Shown: positions 40,315 through 49,554, numbered from the stretch's first letter. The stretch: 64,000 nt of DNA from Acidovorax sp. NB1 (GCF_005405905.1 NZ_BJHU01000026.1:62001-126000), one strand, 5' to 3'. Notes: generated by a model from the sequence alone, not told the origin. Made by a program: numbers and translations.

Positions 40315-41634
40315 GTGGCTACTAGCGCGGCTCAAATTGCAAAGACCGGCAAGTTCGGCGACCTGCGTCGTCGTCTGGTTTTTCTGTTGCTTGCGCTGGT
40401 CGTGTATCGCATCGGGGCTCATATCCCTGTGCCCGGTATCGATCCAGCCCAGCTTCAGCAGCTTTTCAGCGGCCAGCAAGGCGGCATCCTGAACCTGTTC
40501 AACATGTTCTCGGGTGGTGCCCTGTCGCGCTTCACGGTTTTCGCTCTGGGGATCATGCCGTACATCTCGGCATCGATCATCATGCAGCTGATGACCTATG
40601 TGTTGCCCGCGTTCGAGCAGCTGAAAAAAGAAGGTGAGGCCGGTCGTCGGAAGATCACACAGTACACCCGTTATGGAACCTTGGGCTTGGCCCTGTTCCA
40701 GTCGCTGGGCATTGCTGTGGCGCTGGAAAGCTCGGCCGGTTTGGTGTTGAGCCCTGGCTTTGGTTTCCGTCTGACGGCTGTGGTGAGTTTGACCGCCGGC
40801 ACGATGTTCCTGATGTGGCTGGGTGAGCAAATCACCGAGCGGGGTCTGGGGAATGGTATTTCCATCCTTATCTTCGCTGGCATCGCTGCGGGTTTGCCGA
40901 GTTCGATCGGTGGGCTGCTGGAACTGGTACGTACAGGTGCGATGAGCATCCTGGCTGCCATCTTCATCGTCCTCGTGGTCGGTCTGGTGACTTACTTCGT
41001 GGTGTTCGTTGAACGTGGTCAGCGCAAGATTTTGGTGAACTATGCCCGTCGTCAGGTGGGGAACAAGGTGTACGGTGGTCAATCGTCGCACTTGCCCCTC
41101 AAGCTGAACATGGCAGGTGTGATTCCTCCGATCTTTGCCTCGTCGATCATCCTGTTGCCTGCAACGGTGGTGAACTGGTTCAGTGCTGGTGAGTCGATGC
41201 GTTGGTTGAAGGACATTTCGGGTGCACTGACTCCTGGTCAGCCCATCTATGTGATGTTCTACGCTGCAGCGATCATCTTCTTCTGTTTCTTCTACACGGC
41301 GCTGGTTTTCAACAGCCGTGAAACTGCAGACAACCTGAAGAAGAGTGGCGCGTTCATTCCGGGTATTCGCCCAGGTGAGCAGACCGCGCGCTACATCGAT
41401 AAAATCCTGGTCCGCCTGACTTTGGCCGGTGCCGTGTACATCACCTTCGTGTGCCTGCTGCCAGAGTTTCTGATCTTGAAGTACAACGTTCCGTTTTACT
41501 TCGGCGGGACATCGCTGCTGATCATCGTGGTCGTGACCATGGACTTCATGGCCCAGGTCCAGAACTACATGATGTCGCAGCAGTACGAATCGCTGCTCAA
41601 GAAAGCCAATTTCAAGGGCAATCCTGGCGGTTGA
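40315..41634 (+). CDS. secY: preprotein translocase subunit SecY
   Basis: The protein-conducting channel of the inner membrane, 439 residues with ten membrane helices. The start is a GTG (product [21 protein letters not shown]). Helix 2 [22 protein letters not shown], the cytoplasmic loop [18 protein letters not shown] and GIRPGEQT are characteristic. In many relatives infA follows, but here only a hairpin and rpmJ follow. Confidence 0.98.
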   Translation: MATSAAQIAKTGKFGDLRRRLVFLLLALVVYRIGAHIPVPGIDPAQLQQLFSGQQGGILNLFNMFSGGALSRFTVFALGIMPYISASIIMQLMTYVLPAFEQLKKEGEAGRRKITQYTRYGTLGLALFQSLGIAVALESSAGLVLSPGFGFRLTAVVSLTAGTMFLMWLGEQITERGLGNGISILIFAGIAAGLPSSIGGLLELVRTGAMSILAAIFIVLVVGLVTYFVVFVERGQRKILVNYARRQVGNKVYGGQSSHLPLKLNMAGVIPPIFASSIILLPATVVNWFSAGESMRWLKDISGALTPGQPIYVMFYAAAIIFFCFFYTALVFNSRETADNLKKSGAFIPGIRPGEQTARYIDKILVRLTLAGAVYITFVCLLPEFLILKYNVPFYFGGTSLLIIVVVTMDFMAQVQNYMMSQQYESLLKKANFKGNPGG

Positions 41635-41641
41635 GGATGAT

Positions 41642-41673
41642 GGAAAGCGGTAGCCGCATGGCGGTGCCGCTTT
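41642..41673 (+). promoter_or_regulatory. hairpin between secY and rpmJ
   Basis: A perfect eight-base stem GAAAGCGG/CCGCTTTC with an inner CCGC-ATG-GCGG stem, eight bases after the secY stop. It has no U run, so it is more likely a processing or regulatory element than a terminator. Confidence 0.55.
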
Positions 41674-41780
41674 CAAACGACTGAATGTCGATTAGGTTGG
41701 CGCCCCACGATTTTTCGCGGGCACAAATTGTGTTCCGTGCGAAGCAGCCGGGACGGATGGAAAAGTTTTAGGAGAATGCA

Positions 41781-41894
41781 ATGAGAGTTTCGGCTTCGGT
41801 CAAAAAAATCTGCCGCAACTGCAAGATCATCCGCCGCAAGGGTGTGGTGCGTGTGATCTGCACGGATCTGCGTCACAAGCAGCGCCAAGGTTGA
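41781..41894 (+). CDS. rpmJ: 50S ribosomal protein L36
   Basis: A 37-residue protein, [14 protein letters not shown]..., with zinc ligands Cys11, Cys14, Cys27 and His32 (the zinc-binding form). TTAGGAGA precedes the ATG. It is 146 bases after secY and 23 bases before rpsM. Confidence 0.97.
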   Translation: MRVSASVKKICRNCKIIRRKGVVRVICTDLRHKQRQG

Positions 41895-41917
41895 TTGGAA
41901 AGTATTAGAGGACGCAT

Positions 41918-42283
41918 ATGGCACGTATCGCTGGCATTAACATTCCGCCGCACAAGCACGCGGAAATCGGTTTGACCGCCATTTTTGGCATTGGTCGCAC
42001 CCGCGCTCGCAAGATCTGCGAAGCAACTGGTATCGCTTACTCCAAGAAGATCAAGGATCTGACGGACGGCGATCTGGAAAAAATTCGCGAGCAAATCGAG
42101 CAGTTCACCATCGAAGGTGACCTGCGCCGCGAAACCACGATGAACATCAAGCGTTTGATGGACATCGGCTGCTATCGTGGCTTCCGCCATCGCCGCGGTC
42201 TGCCAATGCGTGGTCAGCGCACCCGTACCAATGCACGCACTCGCAAGGGTCCGCGCAAGGGTGCTGCTGCACTGAAGAAATAA
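41918..42283 (+). CDS. rpsM: 30S ribosomal protein S13
   Basis: A 121-residue protein of the 30S head that contacts the 50S subunit. It starts [26 protein letters not shown] and has [22 protein letters not shown] at the C-terminus. It begins the alpha-operon portion of the cluster. Confidence 0.98.
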   Translation: MARIAGINIPPHKHAEIGLTAIFGIGRTRARKICEATGIAYSKKIKDLTDGDLEKIREQIEQFTIEGDLRRETTMNIKRLMDIGCYRGFRHRRGLPMRGQRTRTNARTRKGPRKGAAALKK

Positions 42284-42299
42284 AGATTGAAAGATCATC

Positions 42300-42704
42300 A
42301 TGGCTAAGTCTCCTGCCAATAACGCAGCTCAGCGCGTTCGCAAGAAGGTCCGGAAGAACGTTTCGGACGGCATTGCCCACGTGCACGCCTCGTTCAACAA
42401 CACCATCATCACGATCACCGATCGCCAGGGCAATGCTCTGTCGTGGGCTTCGTCCGGTGGCCAAGGTTTCAAGGGCTCCCGCAAGTCCACGCCTTTCGCA
42501 GCCCAGGTGGCTTCGGAAGTGGCTGGCCGCGCTGCCATCGACCAAGGCATCAAGAACCTGGACGTCGAGATCAAGGGCCCAGGTCCTGGTCGCGAGTCCT
42601 CGGTGCGTGCGCTGGGTGCCCTGGGCATCCGCATCACGTCGATCTCCGATGTGACGCCAGTTCCGCACAACGGCTGCCGCCCTCAAAAGCGTCGTCGTAT
42701 CTAA
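42300..42704 (+). CDS. rpsK: 30S ribosomal protein S11
   Basis: A 134-residue platform protein with [28 protein letters not shown] and the C-terminal [13 protein letters not shown]. It lies 16 bases after rpsM. Confidence 0.98.
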   Translation: MAKSPANNAAQRVRKKVRKNVSDGIAHVHASFNNTIITITDRQGNALSWASSGGQGFKGSRKSTPFAAQVASEVAGRAAIDQGIKNLDVEIKGPGPGRESSVRALGALGIRITSISDVTPVPHNGCRPQKRRRI

Positions 42705-42722
42705 TTTCTCTCTAAGCCCACC

Positions 42723-42773
42723 GCCGCCTGTGAACGCGCAAGCGCCTCAGGCGGCTCCCGCAATGGTTTGCGG
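42723..42773 (+). promoter_or_regulatory. two hairpins in the rpsD leader
   Basis: GCCGCCTG/CAGGCGGC (42723-42755) and CCGCAA-TGGT-TTGCGG (42758-42773) are both perfect. They occupy the 92-base rpsK-rpsD gap just before the ribosome-binding site. The second resembles the CTGCAAA-TGG-TTTGCAG hairpin of the rplN leader. Confidence 0.55.
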
Positions 42774-42796
42774 TAGATGACACAAAGGAAGCTCAA

Positions 42797-43420
42797 GTGG
42801 CACGTTACCTCGGCCCCAAGGCCAAACTCTCCCGCCGTGAAGGCACGGACCTGTTCCTGAAGAGCGCCCGCCGCTCGATCGCCGACAAGTCCAAGTTCGA
42901 CTCCAAGCCAGGCCAACACGGCCGTACCTCCGGTGCACGCACGTCCGACTACGGCCTGCAACTGCGTGAAAAGCAGAAGGTCAAGCGCATGTATGGCGTG
43001 CTGGAAAAGCAATTCCGCCGCTACTTCGAAGCCGCCGACGGCAAGAAGGGCAACACCGGCGCCAACTTGCTGTTCCTGCTGGAATCGCGTCTGGACAACG
43101 TCGTGTACCGCATGGGTTTCGGCTCGACCCGCGCTGAAGCGCGTCAGCTGGTGTCCCACAAGGCGATCACCGTGAACGGCAAGTCCGTGAACATCGCTTC
43201 GTATCTGGTTAAGGCCGGCGACGTGGTGGCTGTGCGAGAAAAGTCCAAGAAGCAAGCTCGCGTTGTGGAAGCCCTGCAACTGGCTGCTCAAGTGGGTATG
43301 CCTGCCTGGGTGGAAGTGAATGCTGACAAGGCTGAAGGCATCTTCAAGAAGACGCCAGACCGTGATGAGTTCGGTGCCGACATCAACGAATCCCTGATCG
43401 TTGAGTTGTACTCGCGCTAA
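42797..43420 (+). CDS. rpsD: 30S ribosomal protein S4
   Basis: A 207-residue primary 16S-rRNA-binding protein; in E. coli S4 represses the alpha operon. It begins [21 protein letters not shown] and contains the S4 domain with [32 protein letters not shown]. No zinc cysteines are present in the N-terminal region. Confidence 0.98.
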   Translation: MARYLGPKAKLSRREGTDLFLKSARRSIADKSKFDSKPGQHGRTSGARTSDYGLQLREKQKVKRMYGVLEKQFRRYFEAADGKKGNTGANLLFLLESRLDNVVYRMGFGSTRAEARQLVSHKAITVNGKSVNIASYLVKAGDVVAVREKSKKQARVVEALQLAAQVGMPAWVEVNADKAEGIFKKTPDRDEFGADINESLIVELYSR

Positions 43421-43457
43421 TCGCTCGGTACATAGTATTTCGAGAAAACCGTCCCTG

Positions 43458-43514
43458 AACCGCGAGGCATCGCGGTTTAGGCGCTTCACCAGCCTTACCG
43501 GTGTAACGAGCTGG
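43458..43514 (+). promoter_or_regulatory. paired hairpins between rpsD and rpoA
   Basis: AACCGCGA-ggca-TCGCGGTT (43458-43477) is perfect, and CCAGC..TTAC-CGGT-GTAA..GCTGG (43489-43514) is a two-step stem. They lie 21 bases before the rpoA ATG. There is no U run. A role in tuning rpoA translation is possible. Confidence 0.5.
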
Positions 43515-43535
43515 GGGTATTGAGAGGAAGTCTGA

Positions 43536-44528
43536 ATGCAAACCAATTTGCTGAAACCCAAGGCGATCAATGTCGAGCAGCTTGGCCACAACCGTGCCAA
43601 GGTCGCACTGGAGCCGTTCGAGCGTGGCTACGGTCACACGCTGGGCAATGCCATCCGGCGCGTCCTGCTCTCGTCCATGGTGGGTTACGCAGCGACGGAA
43701 GTCACCATTGCGGGCGTTCTGCATGAGTACTCGTCGATCGACGGTGTCCAGGAAGATGTAGTCAACATCCTTCTGAACCTCAAGGGTGTGGTGTTCAAGC
43801 TGCACAACCGTGACGAAGTCACGCTGAGCCTGCGCAAGGACGGCGAAGGTGTGGTGACGGCCCGTGATATCCAGACCCCTCACGATGTCGAAATCGTGAA
43901 CCCTGATCACGTGATCGCCAACCTGTCTGCTGGCGGCAAGCTGGACATGCAGATCAAGGTCGAGAAGGGCCGTGGCTACGTGCCGGGCAACCTGCGCCGC
44001 TACGCCGACGAATCGACCAAGTCGATCGGCCGCATCGTGCTGGACGCATCGTTCTCCCCCGTGAAGCGCGTGAGCTACACCGTGGAAAGCGCCCGTGTGG
44101 AGCAACGTACTGACCTGGATAAGCTGGTTGTCGAGATCGAGACCAACGGCGCTATCACTGCTGAAGACGCCGTGCGTGCATCGGCCAAGATCCTGGTGGA
44201 GCAGCTGGCCGTGTTCGCCCAGCTGGAAGGTGGCGAACTGGCTGCGTTCGATGCACCTGCGGGCCCACGCGGCAGTGCAACGTTCGATCCGATCCTGCTG
44301 CGCCCTGTGGACGAGCTGGAATTGACAGTGCGTTCTGCCAACTGCCTGAAGGCCGAAAACATCTACTACATCGGTGATCTGATCCAGCGCACCGAGAACG
44401 AGCTGCTCAAGACGCCTAACCTAGGTCGCAAGTCGCTCAACGAAATCAAGGAAGTGCTCGCCTCGCGTGGTCTCACGCTCGGCATGAAACTCGAGAACTG
44501 GCCGCCAGCAGGTCTGGACAAGCGCTAA
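43536..44528 (+). CDS. rpoA: RNA polymerase alpha subunit
   Basis: The 330-residue alpha subunit. The N-terminal dimerisation domain has the signature [21 protein letters not shown], and the C-terminal domain that contacts UP elements and activators has [45 protein letters not shown]. Length and position are normal. The end of the gene also holds the -35 element of a promoter for rplQ. Confidence 0.99.
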   Translation: MQTNLLKPKAINVEQLGHNRAKVALEPFERGYGHTLGNAIRRVLLSSMVGYAATEVTIAGVLHEYSSIDGVQEDVVNILLNLKGVVFKLHNRDEVTLSLRKDGEGVVTARDIQTPHDVEIVNPDHVIANLSAGGKLDMQIKVEKGRGYVPGNLRRYADESTKSIGRIVLDASFSPVKRVSYTVESARVEQRTDLDKLVVEIETNGAITAEDAVRASAKILVEQLAVFAQLEGGELAAFDAPAGPRGSATFDPILLRPVDELELTVRSANCLKAENIYYIGDLIQRTENELLKTPNLGRKSLNEIKEVLASRGLTLGMKLENWPPAGLDKR

Positions 44529-44542
44529 GCAGACGCTATAAT
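44515..44542 (+). promoter_or_regulatory. candidate rplQ promoter at the end of rpoA
   Basis: TGGACA (44515-44520) and a perfect TATAAT (44537-44542) are 16 bases apart. Transcription would start near 44549 and give a leader of about 140 bases. Confidence 0.65.
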
Positions 44543-44545
44543 CCT

Positions 44546-44601
44546 GAGTTGCCTGAAAAAACGGGCAACTCGGTTTGAGGTCCCCCGCGAGGGGGACTTT
44601 T
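44546..44601 (+). terminator. terminator/attenuator between rpoA and rplQ
   Basis: A first perfect hairpin GAGTTGCC/GGCAACTC (44546-44571) is followed by GTCCCCC-GCGA-GGGGGAC-TTTT (44580-44601). The second has seven GC-rich pairs, a GNRA tetraloop and a U run, so it is a strong intrinsic terminator. Because rplQ lies downstream it may act as an attenuator. Confidence 0.8.
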
Positions 44602-44686
44602 CGTTCCTGTAGCAAGGAACAGTGCCTCGGACAGTACCTGACACGGCTGGCCGATTTAATTACATAGACAGTAGAAGGAAAGCACC

Positions 44687-45079
44687 ATGCGCCACGGACA
44701 CGGCCTCCGCAAACTCAACCGCACCAGCTCGCACCGCCTTGCGATGCTGCAGAACATGATGAATTCGCTCATTGAGCACGAAGCCATCAAGACCACGGTC
44801 CCCAAGGCCAAAGAACTGCGCCGCGTGATCGAACCCATGATCACCCTGGCCAAGGAAGACTCTGTTGCCAACCGTCGCCTGGCATTCAATCGTCTGCGCG
44901 ACCGTGACAGCGTGACCAAGCTCTTCAACGACCTGGGCCCCCGTTTCAAGGTGCGCCCCGGTGGCTACACCCGCATCCTGAAGATGGGTTTCCGCGTGGG
45001 CGACAATGCGCCTATGGCTCTGGTCGAATTGGTCGATCGCGCTGCAGAAACCGAAAATAATTCGGCAGCAGCTGAATAA
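44687..45079 (+). CDS. rplQ: 50S ribosomal protein L17
   Basis: A 130-residue protein near the peptide exit. It starts [17 protein letters not shown] and contains [25 protein letters not shown]. It is separated from rpoA by a promoter and a terminator, so its level may be set independently. A TATAAT for the following tRNA lies just after its stop codon. Confidence 0.98.
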   Translation: MRHGHGLRKLNRTSSHRLAMLQNMMNSLIEHEAIKTTVPKAKELRRVIEPMITLAKEDSVANRRLAFNRLRDRDSVTKLFNDLGPRFKVRPGGYTRILKMGFRVGDNAPMALVELVDRAAETENNSAAAE

Positions 45080-45084
45080 TAGGG

Positions 45085-45090
45085 TATAAT
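45085..45090 (+). promoter_or_regulatory. -10 element of the tRNA-fMet promoter
   Basis: A perfect TATAAT 11 bases before the tRNA 5' end. No good -35 hexamer is visible at the right distance, so the tRNA may also be read from rplQ. Confidence 0.55.
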
Positions 45091-45101
45091 TTATTTCTTA
45101 C

Positions 45102-45178
<77 letters not shown>

Positions 45179-45200
45179 AATACAGCGGTAACCGCTTAAC

Positions 45201-45229
45201 AAAACGCCCACTAAACAGTGGGCGTTTTT
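45201..45229 (+). terminator. terminator after tRNA-fMet
   Basis: CGCCCACT-AAAC-AGTGGGCG-TTTTT: a perfect eight-base stem with a four-base loop and a U run. It closes the whole ribosomal gene cluster. Confidence 0.95.
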
Positions 45230-45442
45230 GTTTGTGCCGTCGGCTCAGGCGCTGGATCTGACGGCCTGCTTCGTGCTGAGGCGCCGGTTCCGTGAGGTTT
45301 GGGCCTTAGCTGTTGCGAGTGAACCTGACGGATGCGATGCTCCGACGTGGTCTAGTCTGTCTGTCTACCCAGCCACCCTCCAGGCGTAAATCCCCCTAGG
45401 TCCGTAGAGCGGATATGTGGCTCGGGCCGCGCTGGGCTTTTT
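45230..45442. other. intergenic spacer without recognisable content
   Basis: These 213 bases lie between the tRNA terminator and the convergent NhaR-like gene. I see no gene, repeat or clear hairpin. Confidence 0.4.
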
Positions 45443-46339
45443 TCAGTGCGCAAAAAGATCCGCCTTCGCCGCTTTGGTGATGGCAACGACGCAGGGGTGG
45501 GTGATTCGCCGCTCGATAGAAATTGCGAAAAACTCCTCCACCAGGTCTGTGGATCTGCCGATGACTTCCACCCCGAACTGTGCGGTGGTCTCGTCATCCA
45601 GCACTGTGGGAGAGGTAAAGACGCCCCTGCCTTGGCGGCCGAATGCGTTCATGAGTGCGCTGTCGTCAAACTCTCCCACCAGGCGGGGCTGCAGGTGGTG
45701 CTTGTTAAGCCAATGGTCCAGCTGTTGCCGCACGGATGACATGGGCCCCTGGATCAGCATGGGTGCGCCGTGCAGGCACTGGGGAAACGGGCCCTCCAGC
45801 TGGGCGCGGAGGCTGGGGGCGCACAAGAAGCTCATGCCGCTGGTTCCCAGAGGGTGATTGAAGGCCTTTACCCCGATCTTCTTGGACACCGGCTCGTCAG
45901 CCAACACCAGGTCGAGTTTGTGCAGACTTAGCTGGGCGATCAACTCGGGGAACTTACCCTCGTGGCAAGTCATGTGCACCCGTTGCGGCATGCCTAAAGA
46001 GGGTTCCAGCAGGTGGTAGGCGACCGACTTGGCAATCGAGTCGGCGACCCCTACCCGGAATTCCAGCGGCTTTTCCTGGCCGCGCGACAGGCGGATGGAC
46101 TTTTCCAGTTCATCTCCCAGCGCAAAAATCTGCTCGGCATAGCCCAGAGCGACCCGGCCTTCTGCTGTCAGTTCCAGGCCACGGCCTCGTTTCCTGAACA
46201 GATCGTGGCCCAGCCATTCCTCCAGCTGTTTGATCTGCCCGGACAGGGTCTGGGGGGTTGTGTGCAACTGTTCCCCGGCGCGCATCACACCGCCGGCCTT
46301 GGCTGCAGTCCAGAAATACCGCAAGTGCTTGAAGTTCAT
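45443..46339 (-). CDS. NhaR-like LysR-family regulator
   Basis: A 298-residue LysR regulator. The N-terminal HTH (MNFKHLRYFWTAAKAGGVMRAGEQLHTTPQTLSGQIKQLEEWLG) and segments such as FRVGVADSIAKSVAYHLL and FDDSALMNAFGRQGRGVF resemble E. coli NhaR, the sodium-responsive activator of the nhaA antiporter. No nhaA gene is nearby, so its target is unknown. It is divergent from the Rrf2-family gene across 169 bases. Confidence 0.88.
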   Translation of the reverse strand: MNFKHLRYFWTAAKAGGVMRAGEQLHTTPQTLSGQIKQLEEWLGHDLFRKRGRGLELTAEGRVALGYAEQIFALGDELEKSIRLSRGQEKPLEFRVGVADSIAKSVAYHLLEPSLGMPQRVHMTCHEGKFPELIAQLSLHKLDLVLADEPVSKKIGVKAFNHPLGTSGMSFLCAPSLRAQLEGPFPQCLHGAPMLIQGPMSSVRQQLDHWLNKHHLQPRLVGEFDDSALMNAFGRQGRGVFTSPTVLDDETTAQFGVEVIGRSTDLVEEFFAISIERRITHPCVVAITKAAKADLFAH

Positions 46340-46508
46340 GACTGAGTGAGTGAAACACTTCGAAAAAAGCGAGCAATAAAACTCAATAAAACGAATATAC
46401 GCGAAGTGTCAAAATCTCTACATTGAAGGCTTGGCCCTTTCCGTGGCTCCCAGCACCGGAGAAGGAACTGTCAGCGTTCTTGAAAACACACTCTAAGGAG
46501 TAGCAACG

Positions 46509-47057
46509 ATGCGGATCACGACCAGAGGACAACTTGCAGTGTCGGCAATGACCGATCTGGCCTTGCGCCAGAAGATGCGGCCGGTGGCCCTGTCCACCAT
46601 CAGTGCGCGCCAGGGCACGTCCCTTTCCTACCTGGAGCAGCTGTTCAGCGCCCTGCGCCGTGCCGGACTGGTAGACAGCACGCGCGGGCCCGGTGGCGGC
46701 TACACGCTGGCGCGCCGGGCAGACCAGGTATCGGTGGCAGAGATCATCCTGGCAGTCGAAAACCTGAAGGCAGACGATCTGCAGAACCTGGGCGCTGGCC
46801 AGGCCGCGCAGGTAAAGTCCATGACCGGCGACCTGTGGTCCACCTTCAACCTGCGTGTGATGGAGTACCTGCAATCGGTGACCCTGCAGGACCTGGTGGC
46901 CCAGCAGCTCGAAAAAGGTGTGGCGTTTGAAGACCCTGCTCCCGCTGCGGCAGCAAAGCCCAAGCTCATCCCCAAGCCCCGGCCCCTGATGGCCCGGGTG
47001 GGGGTGCCCAACTCGGTGTTTGCGCTGGGCTCGATGCCCTTGCTGCAGCGCCGCTGA
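46509..47057 (+). CDS. Rrf2-family regulator related to IscR but without cysteines
   Basis: A 182-residue regulator whose N-terminal winged helix closely follows IscR (MRITTRGQLAVSAMTDLAL; QGTSLSYLEQLFSALRRAGLVDSTRGPGGGYTLAR). IscR needs three cysteines around residues 92-104 to bind its 2Fe-2S cluster; this protein has no cysteine at all. It also has a Pro/Lys-rich tail of about 40 residues. It could act like apo-IscR or sense another signal. No isc genes are adjacent. Confidence 0.88.
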   Translation: MRITTRGQLAVSAMTDLALRQKMRPVALSTISARQGTSLSYLEQLFSALRRAGLVDSTRGPGGGYTLARRADQVSVAEIILAVENLKADDLQNLGAGQAAQVKSMTGDLWSTFNLRVMEYLQSVTLQDLVAQQLEKGVAFEDPAPAAAAKPKLIPKPRPLMARVGVPNSVFALGSMPLLQRR

Positions 47058-47092
47058 ATCGGCCCCGGGGGGTGCGCCCCGCAGGCTGCGAG

Positions 47093-47686
47093 CTACATCT
47101 GGTGTGCGAACTGCTTGATGCCGCGCAGCAGCATTTCCACCGAAATGGCGACGAGGATCAGCCCCATCAGGCGTTCAAACGCCATCACCACGCGCTCACC
47201 CACCAGGCGCTGGATGCGCTCGGCCATCAGCAGCACGATGGCGCACACCGCCATGGTGACGCACAGGGCGCCCACCCATTCGAGCTTGCGCTCGGGCGCC
47301 TGGGCGACCAGCAGCATCACCGTGGCCAGGGCCGAGGGGCCTGCCAGCGCAGGAATAGCCAGCGGCACGATCAGCGGTTCGCCGGGCAACTCGGCCTGCG
47401 GGCCAACGGCTGCCGGGAAGATCATGCGCAGCGCGATGAGGAACAGCACCACCGCACCGGCGATCTGTAGTGACAGATCGCTCAGGTTCATCACCCGCAG
47501 AAACTCCGCACCGAAGAACAGGAACACCAGCAGCAGCGCAAATGCGATCAGCACCTCGCGCAGGATCACCCGCGCCCGGCGTTCGGGTGCCACGCCACGC
47601 AGCGCATTGGCAAAGATGGGGATGTTGCCCAGCGGATCCGTGATCAGCAGAAGCAGGATGGTGGCGGACGCGAAGGTGTAGCTCAC
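47093..47686 (-). CDS. MarC-family integral membrane protein
   Basis: A 197-residue inner-membrane protein with about six helices and the family patterns LLITDPLGNIPIF and PLAIPALAGPSALATVML. Despite the name, MarC proteins have no proven role in antibiotic resistance. The start is the GTG at 47686, which overlaps the stop codon of the VOC gene as GTGA, so the two are translationally coupled. Confidence 0.88.
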   Translation of the reverse strand: MSYTFASATILLLLITDPLGNIPIFANALRGVAPERRARVILREVLIAFALLLVFLFFGAEFLRVMNLSDLSLQIAGAVVLFLIALRMIFPAAVGPQAELPGEPLIVPLAIPALAGPSALATVMLLVAQAPERKLEWVGALCVTMAVCAIVLLMAERIQRLVGERVVMAFERLMGLILVAISVEMLLRGIKQFAHQM

Positions 47687-48096
47687 GTGGCGTACACCGC
47701 GTCCAGCGAGCGGAACCCCTTGATCTCGATCGGGTTGCCGCTGGGGTCGTGGAAGAACATCGTCCACTGCTCGCCCGGCTGGCCTTCAAAGCGCACCTGC
47801 GGCTCCAGCACAAAGGCGGTGTCCGCCGCCTTCAGGCGTGCCGCCAGCGCGTGCCAGTCGGCCAGCTCCAGGATGGCGCCGAAGTGGGGCATGGGCACCA
47901 GGTGGTCGCCCACATGGCCGGTACGGGCACTGGCAAACGGGGTGCCCAGGTGCAGCGAGATCTGGTGGCCGAAAAAATCGAAATCTACCCAGGTGTCGGT
48001 GCTCCGCCCCTCCTGGCAACCCAGCACGCCGCCATAGAAGCGGCGGGCGGCGTCGAGATCGGTGACGTGGAAGGCGAGGTGAAAGAGGCTGCGCAT
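47683..48096 (-). CDS. VOC-family (glyoxalase/dioxygenase-like) protein
   Basis: A 137-residue vicinal-oxygen-chelate-fold protein: MRSLFHLAFHVTDLDAARRFYGGVLGC, then ISLHLG and FHDPSGNPIEIKGF. Metal ligands are probably the N-terminal His, the His of SLHLG and the Glu of PIEIKG. The reaction is unknown. The Met at 48096 gives the normal start of the fold. Confidence 0.87.
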   Translation of the reverse strand: MRSLFHLAFHVTDLDAARRFYGGVLGCQEGRSTDTWVDFDFFGHQISLHLGTPFASARTGHVGDHLVPMPHFGAILELADWHALAARLKAADTAFVLEPQVRFEGQPGEQWTMFFHDPSGNPIEIKGFRSLDAVYAT

Positions 48097-48150
48097 CCGG
48101 CGAAGGATAGCAGCCAGGGTTCTGTTCAATGCGTGGCGTGGCGTGGCGGC

Positions 48151-48522
48151 TCAGGCCGCGTGGCGGTGCTGCTCGGCTTTCTCCTGGCAATGCACGCAAC
48201 GCGCTGCCTCGGGCGTGGCGTGCAGGCGGGCAGCGGTGATGTGAGCTCCGCAATCCGTGCACTCGCCATAGGTGCCCGCCTCGACGCGGGCCAGGGCTGC
48301 TTCCACGGCAGCCAGATGAGCGGTTTCGTGTTCGTCCAGTGCGAACTCCAGTTCACGCTCTGTGGCCCGTTGGGCACGCGGGTCTTCGGACTGGCCAAAG
48401 TGTGCGGCGGCGGCCTCGGCCCGGCCGATGGTGCCGCCGCGCTGCTCGGCCAGCTGCGCCAGCAGTGCGGCCTGTTGTGCCAGCAGCAGCTGGCGGTAGG
48501 TGGCGGCTTGGGTCGTGTCCAT
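48151..48522 (-). CDS. DksA/TraR-family zinc-finger protein
   Basis: A 123-residue protein with a helical N-terminal part and a C4 zinc finger, Cys88-x2-Cys91 and Cys109-x2-Cys112 (CTDCGAHI, CVHC). Such proteins bind the RNA polymerase secondary channel, but this one is shorter than true DksA, whose two acidic coiled-coil-tip residues I cannot place. It ends in a His-rich tail (EQHRHAA). Its role is unknown. Confidence 0.87.
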   Translation of the reverse strand: MDTTQAATYRQLLLAQQAALLAQLAEQRGGTIGRAEAAAAHFGQSEDPRAQRATERELEFALDEHETAHLAAVEAALARVEAGTYGECTDCGAHITAARLHATPEAARCVHCQEKAEQHRHAA

Positions 48523-48590
48523 GCAAAGCTCCTGGTGCGGTCCCGATGGGAATGGATGCCCGATGGTGCGCCTGCGCGCGGCGTTGTACG

Positions 48591-48604
48591 TTGACCGGGG
48601 TCAA
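48591..48604. promoter_or_regulatory. FNR/CRP-type palindrome
   Basis: TTGACCGGGGTCAA is a near-perfect palindrome of the TTGAC-N4-GTCAA type. It lies between the divergent DksA-like gene and the crotonase gene. A similar site lies before the copper cassette. Confidence 0.45.
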
Positions 48605-48681
48605 GGTGCGGTGGGGTGGCAGGGTGGCGGGCCGCCACAATGTCAGATCCCTCCACCCCAGGCGCCTTGTGCGCACCTGCC

Positions 48682-49497
48682 ATGTCCACACCCGTCCCCC
48701 CGCCCGACTACCAACGCTACGAAACCCTGCGCATCGCCCGCCGTGGCGAGCAGGGCGCGGTGCTCGACATCCAGATGCGTGCGCTGAACGGCAAGCTGCC
48801 CACGGCGGGCCATCTGGGGCACCGCGAGCTGTGCGAGATCTGGCGCGACGTGAGTGCCGACGACAGCGTGCGCTGCGCCGTGCTGCGCGGCGAAGGCGCG
48901 GGCTTTTCGGGCGGCGGCGACCTGGCCATGGTGCAGGACATGACCGAAGATTTCGAGGTGCGCTGCCGCATCTGGAAGGAGGCGCGCGACCTTGTCTACA
49001 ACATCGTGCACTGCGACAAGCCCATCGTCTCGGCCATCCACGGCCCGGCCGTGGGCGCGGGGCTGGTGGCGGGCCTGCTGGCCGACATCTCGATTGCGGC
49101 CAAGGGCGCGAAGATTGTGGACGGTCACACCCGCCTGGGTGTGGCGGCAGGCGACCACGCCGCCATCGTCTGGCCCCTGCTGTGCAGCATGGCCAAGGCC
49201 AAGTACTACCTGCTCTTGTGCGACCCCGTGAGCGGTGAGGAGGCCGAGCGCATCGGCCTCGTCTCACTGGCTGTGGACGAGGCAGACCTGCTGCCACGCG
49301 CCTACGAGGTGGCCGACCGGCTGGCCGCCGGCTCGCAGACCGCCATCCGCTGGACCAAACACGCGCTCAACCAGTGGCTGCGCCAGGCAGGGCCGATGTT
49401 CGAGACCTCCCTTGCCCTGGAGTTCATGGGCTTTGGCGGGCCCGATGCGCGTGAGGGCGTCGCGGCCTTGCGCGAGAAGCGCACGCCCCGGTTCTGA
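48682..49497 (+). CDS. enoyl-CoA hydratase/isomerase-family (crotonase fold) protein
   Basis: A 271-residue crotonase-fold protein. The oxyanion-hole segments [11 protein letters not shown] and [12 protein letters not shown] are present. The two catalytic glutamates of classical enoyl-CoA hydratase are not seen: the region reads [15 protein letters not shown]. It may therefore catalyse another reaction on acyl-CoA or use other residues. I used the ATG at 48682; one at 48640 is also in frame, and neither has a strong ribosome-binding site. Confidence 0.87.
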   Translation: MSTPVPPPDYQRYETLRIARRGEQGAVLDIQMRALNGKLPTAGHLGHRELCEIWRDVSADDSVRCAVLRGEGAGFSGGGDLAMVQDMTEDFEVRCRIWKEARDLVYNIVHCDKPIVSAIHGPAVGAGLVAGLLADISIAAKGAKIVDGHTRLGVAAGDHAAIVWPLLCSMAKAKYYLLLCDPVSGEEAERIGLVSLAVDEADLLPRAYEVADRLAAGSQTAIRWTKHALNQWLRQAGPMFETSLALEFMGFGGPDAREGVAALREKRTPRF

Positions 49498-49510
49498 CGC
49501 AGCAACGGAT

Positions 49511-49531
49511 GCGGCTGCGCTGCGCAGCCGC
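49511..49531. terminator. bidirectional hairpin between crotonase and GST genes
   Basis: GCGGCTGCGC-T-GCGCAGCCGC is a perfect ten-base inverted repeat between convergent genes. There is no U run on either side, so the termination role is inferred from position. Confidence 0.55.
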
Positions 49532-49554
49532 TCAAGGGGCGCGTACCTCGGGGC

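Noticed and set aside
47058..47092. GC-rich hairpin between the Rrf2 gene and marC as a terminator
   Set aside because: The stem is only four or five bases with slippage in a G run, and there is no U run.
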